From the NCBI RefSeq assembly GCF_008727715.1, contig NZ_CP044218.1:682001-746000 (forward strand): a DNA stretch of 64,000 nt, in the 5' to 3' direction. The notes below the pieces were generated by a model. It saw only the letters and a list, made by a program, of their open reading frames with translations, did no database searches and had not been told where the DNA came from. This DNA is from Mesorhizobium terrae. Its GTDB lineage: Bacteria; Pseudomonadota; Alphaproteobacteria; Rhizobiales; Rhizobiaceae. Shown here one piece after another: positions 43,392 to 53,338 of the stretch; position 1 is the first letter of the stretch, and each line of letters starts with the position of its first letter. A program made the translations under genes and the position numbers.

Positions 43392-46300
43392 TGCTATTGT
43401 CGCAGACATCAATTTAGCCGCGTCCGCAGGCTTCCGTGGGCGCCTCATCGCGCGCGGACAAGCGCGGGCGATCATTTGGCGCGATGGTGTCTTGCCACCG
43501 GACGCGCCTCCCTTCGCACCCCAGCTCAGCCACGACCTCCATTCTTATGGCTACGCGCTCCTTGGGCTCGGGCTTCGCCTCCGTGAACTCGGAGGTGACG
43601 CCGCCCAGGCGCGAACCGCTTTCGAGCAGGCCGCCACGGCACTGGAAGCGGTCATCGCCAAGGGCAACCGTGATGAAGTCGATCGCGACTTCCACTTCGT
43701 AATGGCAGCAGCGAGTTATCACCTGGCTCACCTCTCCGCTCGCGCCTACTCGCTGCTTGCGATTGTCGAAGCTGATGAAAACTTCTCGCCGATCGAGCGG
43801 GTGCTCGCACAGTTAATGCGGCGGAATTTCGCGGCTCTCAATGCCAGCATCCTCGACTACCGGGTTTCCGGCCAAGGAAGCGATGCCCGGATCGCTGCAG
43901 CAATCCAGGCCAACCTCGATGAGATCGAAGCAGCGGCCGATCCAAATGACGAAGGCAATGACTTCGTCTTTGCCGGGCTGGACACGGCGCTTACCGATGC
44001 CTTTCTGGCGTCGATGTCCCTGTTCGTTCTGGCCCTAGAACGGGGTGAGCGGGGCCTTGTCGATCAGGCATTGGAGCGACTTCAAGTGAGTCTCTCCATC
44101 TGCAGCGAGCTGAATTTGCTGCCGCAATGGTGGGCACATCGCATTGCGATCCACCTTCTTTCGGATCTTTGGTCGAGCACCTTCCATGAGAAGGTCCCAC
44201 TCCAGTCCGCCGGCGGCGAGGCGGCCGATTGGCCCCGGCTTCGCGAACTGTTCATTGCGCTGTTGCAAAGGCGTCCAAAAGCGGAGGTCGATCTTTGGCC
44301 GTCGCAGGTCGAGGCCGCAGCCCGCGCCGTCGATCAATCCGACGATCTAGTGGTCTCGCTGCCGACAAGCGCAGGCAAGACCCGCGTTGCGGAATTGTGC
44401 ATCCTGCGCTGCCTGGCCGGCGGCCGGCGCGTCGTGTTCGTCACGCCGCTCCGCGCCCTCTCCGCCCAGACGGAAACCACGCTGCAGCGGACCTTCGGCC
44501 CGCTCGGGAAGACGATCTCGGCGCTGTACGGCAGCATTGGTGTCAGTGGCTTCGACGAAGACGCAATCCGAGAGCGAGACATAGTGGTGGCGACGCCGGA
44601 GAAACTCGACTTCGCTCTGCGCAACGATCCGTCCCTTCTCGACGACGTCGGGCTGCTCGTTTTCGACGAAGGCCACATGATCGGCCTGAATGAGCGCGAG
44701 GTGCGCTACGAAGTACAGATCCAACGGCTGCTTCGCCGCCCCGATGCGCACGAGCGGCGGATTGTATGCCTCTCGGCGATCCTACCTGACGGTGATCAGC
44801 TCGACGATTTCGCGGCATGGCTGCGCCGCGATCATCCCGGCGGATTGATCAAGAATGACTGGCGTCCGACACGGTTGCGGTTTGGGGAGGTTGTGTGGAC
44901 ATCGCCCACTGCGCGGTTAAACCTTCGCGTTGGCGACGAACGCCCCTGGGTACAGCGCTTCCTCACTGGCGAAGCGCCGCCGAACTGGATTCCGCCGAAG
45001 CGTCGCCGAACACGCCTCTTTCCCGACAACCAACGCGAACTCTGCCTGGCGACGGCGTGGCGGCTGAACGAGGACGGGCAGACGGTCTTGATCTTTTGTC
45101 CCGAGCGGCGAAGCGTTGAGCCGTTCGCCGACGTGATCGTTGATCTTCATGAACGCGGGGCGTTGCGCTCGCTGCTCGAAGCCGATCCTGCCGTTCTCAA
45201 CACCGCAATCGCACTGGGCGAGGAATGGTTAGGGCCGAACAGCGCGATCCTCAAATGCCTTCGCCTTGGCGTTGCACTGCATCACGGCGCGTTGCCGACC
45301 GCGTACCGCAAGGAGGTGGAACGTCTGCTACGCGATAATGTGCTCAAGGTAACGATCTCCTCGCCGACCCTGGCGCAGGGTCTGAACCTCTCGGCCACGG
45401 CCGTCGTGATGCACTCCCTCCATCGCAATGGCCAGAAGATTGAAATCTCTGAATTCAAGAATGTCATCGGCCGGGCGGGCCGTGCCTATGTCGATGTCGA
45501 AGGTATTGTGCTTTTTCCGATGTTTGACGACATCGCGAAGAAGCGGCGCAACTGGGAAGAGCTCATCAATGATCTCGGCGCACGGAACATGGAAAGCGGG
45601 CTGGCGCTTCTGGTTTGGACGCTTTTGTCCCGCATGCACGCTCGGATCGGAGGCGATCTCAATCAACTCATCGACTACGTCGTCAACAACGCCGCGGCCT
45701 GGACTTTCCCTGAGGTTGCGAACGAGGAGCCTGAAGATCGCGAGCGCGCTCTTGCCGATTGGGAGAGGCATGTGGCAACGCTCGACACTGCTATCCTCAG
45801 CTTAATCGGCGAAAATGACATCCCTGACGAGGGGATTGAGGCCGCGCTGGACGACATCCTTCAGTCTTCCCTCTGGCAACGGCGCCTACTCCGTCAGAAC
45901 GAGCAGGTGAGACAGGCCCTCACGGCGGGACTTGTATCCCGCAGCCGGCTTATCTGGGGCCAGTCAACGGCAGCGCGTCGGCGGGGGTATTTTCTGGCTG
46001 GAGTCGGGCTCACGACTGGACATGCGCTCGACGCGATCGCCGCAGAGGCAAACCTTCTCCTGATTCAGGCAAACGGGGCTATTTCTGAGGGTAACGCCGA
46101 GCCTGCGATCGTCGCAATCACGGCGCTGGCTGAGCGGGTCTTCACCTTCTACCCTTTCACGCCGGACCCCATGCCCGCAAATTGGCGAGACATCTTGCGC
46201 GCATGGCTCCTTGGTCAACCGCTTGCCGGCATCGCTGCCGGTCAAGAATCGGAGACGCTGCAGTTCATCGAGGGAGGTCTGGTTTATCGCCTTCCCTGGG

Positions 46301-46893
46301 CCATGGAGGCGATCCGCGTCCGCGCATCCGCAAATGCCGACACAGTCGGTGTTTTCGATCTTCCCCTCGAGGACCATGAGCTTGGTCTCGCCGTTCCGGC
46401 CGTCGAAACCGGCACGCTAAACCGTTCCGCGTCGATCCTCATTCAAGCTGGCTTCAATTCCAGGCTCGCCGCAATCAAGGCTGTCACCGACACAGGCGCT
46501 GCTTTCCAGACTGGGCAGGAGCTTCGACTGTGGCTCAATTCGGAAGCCGTAACGGCGCGGAGCGCGCAGCCGGATTGGCCGACCGCGGAGACCAAAGCCA
46601 TGTGGACGGATTTCGTGCAGAGCTTCACGCCTCCCGAGAATCGTACCTGGGCAGATCGTCGATACTGGGCAAACGTCACATGGCTCGTTGCGCCGCCGCC
46701 TTCGGGCACATTGGTGCAGGTTCATCATTGGGGTGGTCAGCCGCGAGTGCTCGCTGCGGACGGCGCACTGCTAGGCACTGTGCAAGCCGCGCTCAACCCG
46801 GGAAGGATTGGGCTGTTGCGCGCCCAGGTGGCTCAGGACGTAGGAAGGATCGACATCACCTATCTGGGGCCGGCGGACTTATCCGGCGCATGA
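43375..46893 (+). CDS. hamB: HamB-like superfamily 2 helicase, Hachiman sensor subunit
   Basis: The 1172-residue product has a helical N-terminal region (1-300), then a superfamily 2 helicase core: Q-motif-like LWPSQVEAAARAV, Walker A LPTSAGKTR with Lys335, motif Ia VVFVTPLRALSAQ, DEGH box VFDEGHMIGL (Asp431), motif III CLSAILPDGD, motif V SSPTLAQGLNLSATAVV and motif VI VIGRAGRAYVDVEG near residue 700. The C-terminal 450 residues are a long helical and beta region without a named domain. It overlaps hamA by 17 bases, so the pair is co-translated. HamB scans DNA and controls HamA. Confidence 0.85.
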   Translation: MPTTPDAIVADINLAASAGFRGRLIARGQARAIIWRDGVLPPDAPPFAPQLSHDLHSYGYALLGLGLRLRELGGDAAQARTAFEQAATALEAVIAKGNRDEVDRDFHFVMAAASYHLAHLSARAYSLLAIVEADENFSPIERVLAQLMRRNFAALNASILDYRVSGQGSDARIAAAIQANLDEIEAAADPNDEGNDFVFAGLDTALTDAFLASMSLFVLALERGERGLVDQALERLQVSLSICSELNLLPQWWAHRIAIHLLSDLWSSTFHEKVPLQSAGGEAADWPRLRELFIALLQRRPKAEVDLWPSQVEAAARAVDQSDDLVVSLPTSAGKTRVAELCILRCLAGGRRVVFVTPLRALSAQTETTLQRTFGPLGKTISALYGSIGVSGFDEDAIRERDIVVATPEKLDFALRNDPSLLDDVGLLVFDEGHMIGLNEREVRYEVQIQRLLRRPDAHERRIVCLSAILPDGDQLDDFAAWLRRDHPGGLIKNDWRPTRLRFGEVVWTSPTARLNLRVGDERPWVQRFLTGEAPPNWIPPKRRRTRLFPDNQRELCLATAWRLNEDGQTVLIFCPERRSVEPFADVIVDLHERGALRSLLEADPAVLNTAIALGEEWLGPNSAILKCLRLGVALHHGALPTAYRKEVERLLRDNVLKVTISSPTLAQGLNLSATAVVMHSLHRNGQKIEISEFKNVIGRAGRAYVDVEGIVLFPMFDDIAKKRRNWEELINDLGARNMESGLALLVWTLLSRMHARIGGDLNQLIDYVVNNAAAWTFPEVANEEPEDRERALADWERHVATLDTAILSLIGENDIPDEGIEAALDDILQSSLWQRRLLRQNEQVRQALTAGLVSRSRLIWGQSTAARRRGYFLAGVGLTTGHALDAIAAEANLLLIQANGAISEGNAEPAIVAITALAERVFTFYPFTPDPMPANWRDILRAWLLGQPLAGIAAGQESETLQFIEGGLVYRLPWAMEAIRVRASANADTVGVFDLPLEDHELGLAVPAVETGTLNRSASILIQAGFNSRLAAIKAVTDTGAAFQTGQELRLWLNSEAVTARSAQPDWPTAETKAMWTDFVQSFTPPENRTWADRRYWANVTWLVAPPPSGTLVQVHHWGGQPRVLAADGALLGTVQAALNPGRIGLLRAQVAQDVGRIDITYLGPADLSGA

Positions 46894-47389
46894 AGCGCTA
46901 CCATTTTTCCGTCGACTGTTCGCAGTGCAAAAGAGGACAAAGATCTTGGAGCGCAGAAGGCGCTCTGCGGGCGGTTTAACAGCCCAACCTGCCGCCACTG
47001 GCACCCCACGATACTAAGAGGTAAATCTTCCGGTCGTTTTCGGAGCGCTCGCGGTTCTTTACGCGTGGCGTTAAGGCCATGGCCGCTTTTGGGAATTTGC
47101 CAAGCTGCTCCGAATGGCTGGAATGAGGGCGCAAAGCAGACGCGCCTTTGTGTACGCTGCTCTACGCTATAGCCCCCTTTCCCTTGAGACGCCTTTACTT
47201 CACCGAACGTGATCGCAAATCAGACTCGCCAGATTGGAGATGGAGGATGCCAGTTCGGTGGAAAGTGAGTTTGCAGCGCGCCCCAGCGGACGCGCGTCCT
47301 CGATTTAACGACGAAGACACCAAAAGTGGATTGCGATACTCCTCTTTAATGACTAAAGCGATGCCAGTATTCATGCGGAGGGCATTGCG
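46894..47389. other. Intergenic region upstream of the iron-type ABC operon
   Basis: About 500 bases with no supported gene. Positions 46975-47160 have a more even base composition. It probably holds the promoter for the downstream importer; no clear Fur, Irr or RirA box was found by eye. Confidence 0.45.
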
Positions 47390-48355
47390 ATGGCGAACGC
47401 ACCAAGGATGGCACCTCTTTTCGGCCTGCTGGCCGTGGTACTGGCTGGCCCCGCCGGTGCGCAGGACGCCAAGACCCTGACCGTAACCGACGATCGCGGA
47501 GTCACTGTGCAGGTTCCGGCTCAGCCGAAGCGCATCGCCTCCATTTCCTATTTCGCGGATGACGTAGCGCTCGCTCTCGGCATCAAGCCTGTGGCGAGCA
47601 CCTATATGACGGCCGGACGTGAGCCCGATTTCCTGCTCGGCCTGACCAAGGACATGAAGCAGATCGGCCAACGCGCCAAACCGAACCTCGAACTCCTCTC
47701 GGAGGCAAAGCCCGATCTGATCGTTGCCATCCGCCGCTACACCGTCGGCAATGCACCCCAACTCGGAAAGATCGCGCCGTACGTTGCCTATAATATGGAG
47801 CTCTTGGACGGCAGCGACCGCGAGATCGCCGAACTGTCGAAAATCCTCGGCAATCCTGAGCGCGGCATTCAGTTGAACAAGGAATTTCGCGCTCACCTGG
47901 CGGACTTCACCGCCAAAGCGCCGAAGGACACGCATCCGCGCTTCGCGATCATGTGGGGCGGCCAGACACCCTTCGCCTTCCACACCGAAAATACCGCTGC
48001 ATCCATCGTCGCAGCGATCGGCGGCGACAACATTGCCGGGAAGATGACGCCCGGCCGCGAGTTCGGCATCGATCTGAGCCTCGAGACCATGCTCGAAAAG
48101 GACCCGCAAGTCCTCTTCATCTACGATTCCGGTCCCGACCGGCCACACGAGAACAATCCGATCTGGCAGGAGCTCTCCGCGGTCAAGAACAAGCGGGTCT
48201 TCTACGTCGGCGATCAATGGGTGGAGACGAACGGTCCGATCGCTCGTGAGATCGTGCTGCGCGAAGCTGCCCACTATCTCTATCCAGATGTGTTCCCGGC
48301 GGTCGACGTGAAGGCGGAAGCCGCCAGGATCATCCCGGCCGAGGCTCAGAAGTAA
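47390..48355 (+). CDS. Iron-siderophore/cobalamin-type ABC binding protein
   Basis: The 321-residue product has a signal peptide (LFGLLAVVLAGPAGAQ) and the TroA/BtuF-like binding fold: VTDDRGVTVQVPAQPKRIAS, LSEAKPDLIVAIRRYTVGNA, FAIMWGGQTPFAFHTENTAA and LEKDPQVLFIYDSG. Helical backbone plus two alpha/beta lobes are typical of Fe(III)-siderophore or B12 binding proteins; the ligand cannot be told. The ATG at 47390 is preceded by GGAGGGC. It begins a complete four-gene importer. Confidence 0.9.
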   Translation: MANAPRMAPLFGLLAVVLAGPAGAQDAKTLTVTDDRGVTVQVPAQPKRIASISYFADDVALALGIKPVASTYMTAGREPDFLLGLTKDMKQIGQRAKPNLELLSEAKPDLIVAIRRYTVGNAPQLGKIAPYVAYNMELLDGSDREIAELSKILGNPERGIQLNKEFRAHLADFTAKAPKDTHPRFAIMWGGQTPFAFHTENTAASIVAAIGGDNIAGKMTPGREFGIDLSLETMLEKDPQVLFIYDSGPDRPHENNPIWQELSAVKNKRVFYVGDQWVETNGPIAREIVLREAAHYLYPDVFPAVDVKAEAARIIPAEAQK

Positions 48356-48374
48356 CGCGCCGAACCCAACGACG

Positions 48375-49379
48375 ATGGACGCACGGAAATCCTCCATAGC
48401 CATCGGCTTCATCGTCGTCGTGACCCTGTCGATCATCCTTCTCGGCCTGATGCCTGGCGCTAGGATGTTGTCGTTCGACGATGTCGTGCGCGTACTCTGG
48501 GCACCCGATGGCAAGATCGAATCCATCCTCGTTTGGACCTTGAGGCTGCCCCGAAGCCTCGCCGCCGCGGTTGCAGGTGCGGGTCTGGCCGTCTCGGGCT
48601 ATCTCCTACAGGCGCTGACCCGCAATCCGCTCGCCGATCCTGGAATCACGGGCGTAACCGCGGGAGCCATCGCCCCGATCGTGGCGTGCTTTGTTTTCCT
48701 GCCCTGGTTTTCGTCCGCCTGGTACCCCTTCGTTGGCCTGGTTGGCGGCCTTACCGCCGCGGCGGTAACCTTCTGGGTGGCGCGCGGCGGCAACGGACGC
48801 CCGCTGCATCTTGCACTCGGCGGCATCAGCGTTTCGCTGTTCCTCGGTGCCATCACGATCTACGTCCTGCTGCTGGCTGGGCCGCAATCCACAGCCCTTC
48901 TGTTCTGGTTGTCGGGCGGCTTTCAAGGGCGGACCTGGGCACATCTCCTCCATATGGTGCCATGGGTGACGCTTGGCGTGGCAGGCGCTCTGTCGCTGCA
49001 CAGGGTGATCGCCATGTTTGCGCTGAGCGACCATGCCGCCGCGGGCATGGGGCTCCAGCTCAACATTTGGAAACCCGTGCTGCTCATCCTCGCGATCCTG
49101 CCTGTGGCCGGCGTTGCCCCGATCGCAGGTCCTGTTGCCTTTGTCGGCCTTGCGGCCCCGCACATGACCCGGCTGCTCGCCCCAAAAGGAACGGCTTGGG
49201 AAATCGCGCTCGCGGCAGCCATCGGAGCGCTGGTCGTCACCTGCGCCGACCTGGTCGGCCGCACCGTCGTCATTCCAAAGGAACTGCCCGTCGGCATCAT
49301 AACGGCACTGCTGGGCGGACCGATCTTCATCTACCTCATCCAGCGCGGCCGGCTCGACTTCAAGGCGCAGCACCCATGA
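48375..49379 (+). CDS. FecCD-family ABC transporter permease
   Basis: The 334-residue inner-membrane protein has about nine transmembrane segments and FecCD signatures: TLRLPRSLAAAVAGAGLAVS, LQALTRNPLADPGITGVTAG and GPVAFVGLAAPHMTRLLAPK. It pairs with the next permease, whose start overlaps its stop (ATGA). Confidence 0.95.
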   Translation: MDARKSSIAIGFIVVVTLSIILLGLMPGARMLSFDDVVRVLWAPDGKIESILVWTLRLPRSLAAAVAGAGLAVSGYLLQALTRNPLADPGITGVTAGAIAPIVACFVFLPWFSSAWYPFVGLVGGLTAAAVTFWVARGGNGRPLHLALGGISVSLFLGAITIYVLLLAGPQSTALLFWLSGGFQGRTWAHLLHMVPWVTLGVAGALSLHRVIAMFALSDHAAAGMGLQLNIWKPVLLILAILPVAGVAPIAGPVAFVGLAAPHMTRLLAPKGTAWEIALAAAIGALVVTCADLVGRTVVIPKELPVGIITALLGGPIFIYLIQRGRLDFKAQHP

Positions 49380-50410
49380 CGGGCGTCTCCAGGCTGCCGA
49401 CCAGATCAAATCTCTGGCTGCTACCGGCCGCCGTCGCATCGGTTCTGTTGTCGCTGGTGGCCGCGGTGTTGCTCGGCGTAGTAGACATTCCCGCCGCGGA
49501 CGTCATCTCGGTGCTGACGGGCAGCGGTTCGTCGGAGGCACATTCCATCATCTTTGAAATCAGGCTGCCGCGCATCTTCACGGGCATGCTTGCCGGAATC
49601 CAGCTGGCGGTTGCCGGCCTGATCCTGCAGACGATCACGCGCAACCCGCTCGCGGACCCTTCGCTGATCGGGGTTTCGCAGGGTGCAACGCTGACGGTGA
49701 CCCTGTTCCTGCTTTTCACCGTCTATATCTTCAGTCCGGGCTCGAACACTGTGGCCGAACTACCCGTAGCTTGGCTGCCGCTGGCCGGAATGGTGGGCGG
49801 CATGGTGGCCGGAGGCATCATCTACCTGCTTGCCTTCCGGCTCGAACTCAGCCCACTACGGATCACGCTGTGCGGCATCGCCATCGGCGCGGTGCTTCAC
49901 GCCATCGCCATCGGATTGATAGCAGGTTGGGGATCGGCGCGCATCGAGATCATCCTCGAATGGATCTCGGGCAGCCTCTATGCACGCACGTGGGATCATG
50001 CGCTTTTCCTGCTGCCTTTCACAGTCGCAGGCCTGGCTGTCCTGCCCTTGATCTATCGCCCGCTGGTGCTGCTGCAATTCGATGCTCCTGTCGCCCGCTC
50101 GTTCGGCCTTGCATATCGCCGGCAGTTTTCCGTTCTGCTCCTAGTGTCATGCGCGCTTGCGGCAAGCGCCGTCGGCGTCGTCGGGCCCATCGTCTTCGTG
50201 GGGCTGGTCGTGCCGCATCTGGCGCGGTTCCTGGCCGGACGGCATTTCCCGCTGGTTCTTCCCATGACGGTCGCTCTTGGCGCCGTTGTCGTCACGCTGG
50301 GCGACCTCGTCGGCCGCCTGCTTGGTGGTGCCGAGGAAGTGCCGATCGGCGTCGTCACGGCACTGGTCGGCGTGCCGGTGCTGCTCGCCCTGCTCCGCAA
50401 AGCTCCGTGA
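49376..50410 (+). CDS. FecCD-family ABC transporter permease
   Basis: The 344-residue inner-membrane protein carries the same signatures (IRLPRIFTGMLAGIQLAVAG, LQTITRNPLADPSLIGVSQG, GPIVFVGLVVPHLARFLAGR) and about nine transmembrane segments. The ATG at 49376 overlaps the previous stop; the upstream-open frame in another register is a shadow of the first permease. Confidence 0.95.
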   Translation: MTGVSRLPTRSNLWLLPAAVASVLLSLVAAVLLGVVDIPAADVISVLTGSGSSEAHSIIFEIRLPRIFTGMLAGIQLAVAGLILQTITRNPLADPSLIGVSQGATLTVTLFLLFTVYIFSPGSNTVAELPVAWLPLAGMVGGMVAGGIIYLLAFRLELSPLRITLCGIAIGAVLHAIAIGLIAGWGSARIEIILEWISGSLYARTWDHALFLLPFTVAGLAVLPLIYRPLVLLQFDAPVARSFGLAYRRQFSVLLLVSCALAASAVGVVGPIVFVGLVVPHLARFLAGRHFPLVLPMTVALGAVVVTLGDLVGRLLGGAEEVPIGVVTALVGVPVLLALLRKAP

Positions 50411-50419
50411 GAAAAGCGC

Positions 50420-51217
50420 ATGCCTTTGACCTGCTCGCAATTGTCGGTTCGGTATGGCCAGCGCCAGGCGCTGAGCAGTTTCGAGCTGTCCTTGCAGAAA
50501 GGCGAAATCCGGGCGCTGATCGGCCCGAACGGTTCAGGCAAAAGCACGGCCCTGCAAGCGCTTGCCGGCCTCATAACGCCTGCCGACGGACACGCGGCGA
50601 TCAAGGGTATGCCGGTGGCGTCGATGTCGCGTCGTGCCATAGCCAGGAAGCTCGCCTTCTTGCCGCAGCAACCTTCCGCTCCCGGCGAGATGACGATCGC
50701 GCAACTCGTGCGGCAGGGCCGCTTTTCCCATGTTGGGCTCTTCCGGTCCTACGTGCGTCGTGATGAGGAGGCCATCGAATGGGCTCTGGAAAGCACCGGC
50801 CTGACCAGTCTGGCGGACCGAACGCTCCAGGAGCTCTCCGGCGGCGAAAGGCAGCGCGCCTGGATATCCGCAGCCCTCGCGCAGGAGGCAGGCATTCTGC
50901 TGCTCGACGAACCGACGTCGTTCCTGGATATCGGATATCAGGTGGAGGTCCTGGATCTTGTTCACCGCCTCAGCCGGGAGAAGGGTGTGACGGTCGTCAT
51001 GGCGATCCACGACATCAACCAGGCGATTGCCGTCAGCGACCGCATCTCCCTGCTCGAGAAAGGAGAACTACGCTTCGACGGCAAGCCAAGGGCGCTGGCC
51101 GAGAGCGGCCTGATCGAAAAGACATTCAGGGTGAAAGGGCAGTTCGTCGAGGTCGGCCCCGACAAGCCGCCGCATTTCGACGTCGAACTTGCCCGAGCGC
51201 TCAGCCCAGGCGTTTGA
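50420..51217 (+). CDS. Iron-siderophore-type ABC transporter ATPase (FecE/FhuC type)
   Basis: The 265-residue product has Walker A ALIGPNGSGKSTALQ, signature LQELSGGERQRAWISAAL, Walker B ILLLDEPTSFLDIGYQ (the LDI form common in FecE/FhuC ATPases) and switch His in VVMAIHDINQAIAVSD. It completes the importer. Its 3' end overlaps the convergent methyltransferase gene by 17 bases. Confidence 0.95.
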   Translation: MPLTCSQLSVRYGQRQALSSFELSLQKGEIRALIGPNGSGKSTALQALAGLITPADGHAAIKGMPVASMSRRAIARKLAFLPQQPSAPGEMTIAQLVRQGRFSHVGLFRSYVRRDEEAIEWALESTGLTSLADRTLQELSGGERQRAWISAALAQEAGILLLDEPTSFLDIGYQVEVLDLVHRLSREKGVTVVMAIHDINQAIAVSDRISLLEKGELRFDGKPRALAESGLIEKTFRVKGQFVEVGPDKPPHFDVELARALSPGV

Positions 51218-51890
51218 CGAGACGAAAGATAATCTTTGTCTGGGTGTAGTAGTCGAGGGCGTCGGCGAAATCCGGCGTCCAGCCATCCTCGACGAAGGGG
51301 ATGAACCCATCATATTCCAGCTTCCGGCCGGAAACCTCGAAACCCGCCTTGGCGAACGTTCGGCCGTAGTCGGAAATCGACCGATCCTGCACGACGGTAT
51401 TCGTCCGCTTTGCCACCAGTTCGCGCCATTTCGGCCAGAGCGGATTGTCGGTGTGGCAGCCGGTGACAGCGTAGTAGACGCCGCCGGGCTTCAGGGCTTT
51501 GAAGATATCCGCGGCATGGGTGTCGATATCCTCGACGAGGTAGATAACCTCGTGGCTTATCGCGAGATCGAATTCCTCGACCCAGCCCTCGACCGTTCCC
51601 CCGACGGCGTACTGGATAGGAAGATTCCCTTTGAGGGCCTCGGCCCTGGCTATCGACTGTTCCGCGATGTCGACACCAAGCGCCTTGCGGAACGGCCTGA
51701 TGGCATGGAGATGGCGCAGCAGACCGCCCTGATTGCAGCCGAAATCGAGGACGCTCTTTTCTGACAGATCGCGTTCGACCATCACGTCGATGAGATGGCG
51801 CCAGATCGGCGCATGGCCGTCCGACATGCGGTTTTCCGCGTCGGGGTCAACGTACCAGGTGGTTATGGTTTTCTGGACGCTATCACCCAT
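51201..51890 (-). CDS. Class I SAM-dependent methyltransferase
   Basis: The 229-residue product has the SAM-binding motif SVLDFGCNQGGLLRHLHAIR with the acidic ribose-binding stretch ALGVDIAEQSIARAEAL, then FDLAISHEVIYLVEDIDTHA and KALKPGGVYYAVTGC. The second motif GCNQG replaces the usual GxGxG. The substrate is unknown; the N-terminal WYVDPDAENRMSDGHAPIWR might contact it. It is convergent with the importer and not obviously co-transcribed with anything. Confidence 0.85.
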   Translation of the reverse strand: MGDSVQKTITTWYVDPDAENRMSDGHAPIWRHLIDVMVERDLSEKSVLDFGCNQGGLLRHLHAIRPFRKALGVDIAEQSIARAEALKGNLPIQYAVGGTVEGWVEEFDLAISHEVIYLVEDIDTHAADIFKALKPGGVYYAVTGCHTDNPLWPKWRELVAKRTNTVVQDRSISDYGRTFAKAGFEVSGRKLEYDGFIPFVEDGWTPDFADALDYYTQTKIIFRLVKRLG

Positions 51891-52288
51891 CTCCGGTCAC
51901 TCCGATGCGATTCACCAAGTCCATTCTCTTAGGGTGGCCGGAACGATGTGGATAGGTGAAATCAAAGCGATGCCGCCAGCGGAAGCTCCCTTCGGCACTC
52001 TGACTTCGAATGTCGTCGTCTGACGCTGCCTCTAGCTCCTTACCGGGAAGGTTCCGTCCGGCAGAGGCCTCGCTGGCGGACATCCGACGCAGGACTGCTC
52101 GCTGTTCTGGAGCCAGAAGCGGAACGGCGGCAAAGAGCCTGGAAGCGGACTGGCTTGCCGGCTGCCCGCTGACATATTCGCCAGGTCTGGCCCGAGCACG
52201 GCAGCGCTCGTCCCCTCTGCGGACTGTTAATCGTGGTCGCCGCTGGCTATTCTCGCCCGAAAGCCTCGCACCGCAAGCGGAGGAAGAC
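51891..52288. other. Intergenic region between divergent methyltransferase genes
   Basis: About 400 bases. The frame of the rightward methyltransferase is open back to 52010, but the upstream part lacks family sequence and a good start, so it is treated as non-coding. It likely contains both promoters. Confidence 0.5.
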
Positions 52289-53338
52289 ATGTCGCGTGGA
52301 AAGGTACCACGACAAGACGGCAATACCTCCGCGACCATGACGCTGCTTTATATGGCGGCCGGAGGTTGGATCGGCCAAGCGGTGCATGTCGCGGCCAAGC
52401 TTGGTATTGCGGACGTCCTGGAAGGCGGGCCGAAAACCCCATCCGAGATCGCGACGGTCACGGGGGCCCATCCCGAGGCTCTTCATAGGCTGTTGCGGAT
52501 GCTGGCAGGCCTGGGCGTCTTCGCGGAGGATACAGAGGGCCGTTTCGGCCTCACGCCGCTCGCCGATGGATTGCGCTCAACGGCACCCGTCTCCCTGCGC
52601 GCCTTCGCGGTCATGCTCGGCGACGAGATGCTCTGGCGCCCATGGGGAGAGCTTCTCCACGCGGTGCAAACCGGTGAAGCGGCCTTCCCTTATGTTTTTG
52701 GCGCAGGACTCTACGACTACTTAAGCACGCACCCTGAAGCCGCCGCGATCTTCGATGCCGCAATCACCGATCGTGCCCGGCAGGAGAACAAGGTAGTCGT
52801 CGATGCCTACGATTGGTGGCCGGACACGATCGTCGATGTCGGCGGCGGGCAGGGTTCGCTGCTCACCGCGATCCTGGCTCACGCCCCGAATGCCCGTGGC
52901 GTGCTCTTCGAGACGCCTCACGTCGCCGAAAGCGCGAAGACGATGATCGAGCGCGCCGGCCTAGCGACGAGGTGTTCTGTTGTCGGCGGCGACTTCTTCC
53001 GGAGCGTGCCTGCGCGGGGCGATCTTTACCTAATGCGGCGCGTCATGCACGGCTGGGGCGATCAAGACGCAATCGCCATCCTGCGAAACTGCAGGAAAGC
53101 CATCGGGCAAAATGGCCGGCTTCTGATCATCGAGCATATTCTTGCCCCGGGAAATGCGCCGTCGTGGGGCAAGATGCTGGACGTGCAGCAACTCGTGCTG
53201 ACCAACGGGGGACGCGAGCGGTCCGAAGAGGAATATGCCAGCCTGCTTACCGCGGCGGGGTTCAAGCTGAGACGCGTGATCCTAACGTCCTCAACGGCAA
53301 GCCTCATCGAGGCGTTCCCTGTCGCAGAATCCAGTTGA
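52289..53338 (+). CDS. O-methyltransferase (dimerisation + SAM domains)
   Basis: The 349-residue product starts at the ATG at 52289 (GGAGGA five bases upstream). An N-terminal dimerisation winged helix (GWIGQAVHVAAKLGIADVLE, GAHPEALHRLLRMLAGLGVF) is followed by a SAM domain with VDVGGGQGSLLTAILAHAPN, GVLFETPHVAESAKTMIERA, GGDFFRSVPARGDLYLMRRV and HGWGDQDAIAILRNC. This is the hydroxyindole/caffeate O-methyltransferase type seen in secondary metabolism. His in the RVMHGWGD motif is the usual catalytic base. Confidence 0.9.
   Translation: MSRGKVPRQDGNTSATMTLLYMAAGGWIGQAVHVAAKLGIADVLEGGPKTPSEIATVTGAHPEALHRLLRMLAGLGVFAEDTEGRFGLTPLADGLRSTAPVSLRAFAVMLGDEMLWRPWGELLHAVQTGEAAFPYVFGAGLYDYLSTHPEAAAIFDAAITDRARQENKVVVDAYDWWPDTIVDVGGGQGSLLTAILAHAPNARGVLFETPHVAESAKTMIERAGLATRCSVVGGDFFRSVPARGDLYLMRRVMHGWGDQDAIAILRNCRKAIGQNGRLLIIEHILAPGNAPSWGKMLDVQQLVLTNGGRERSEEEYASLLTAAGFKLRRVILTSSTASLIEAFPVAESS

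Noticed and set aside
48533..49375. The upstream extension of the second FecCD permease frame
   Set aside because: It is the +1 register of the first permease. The coupled ATG at 49376 is the natural start.
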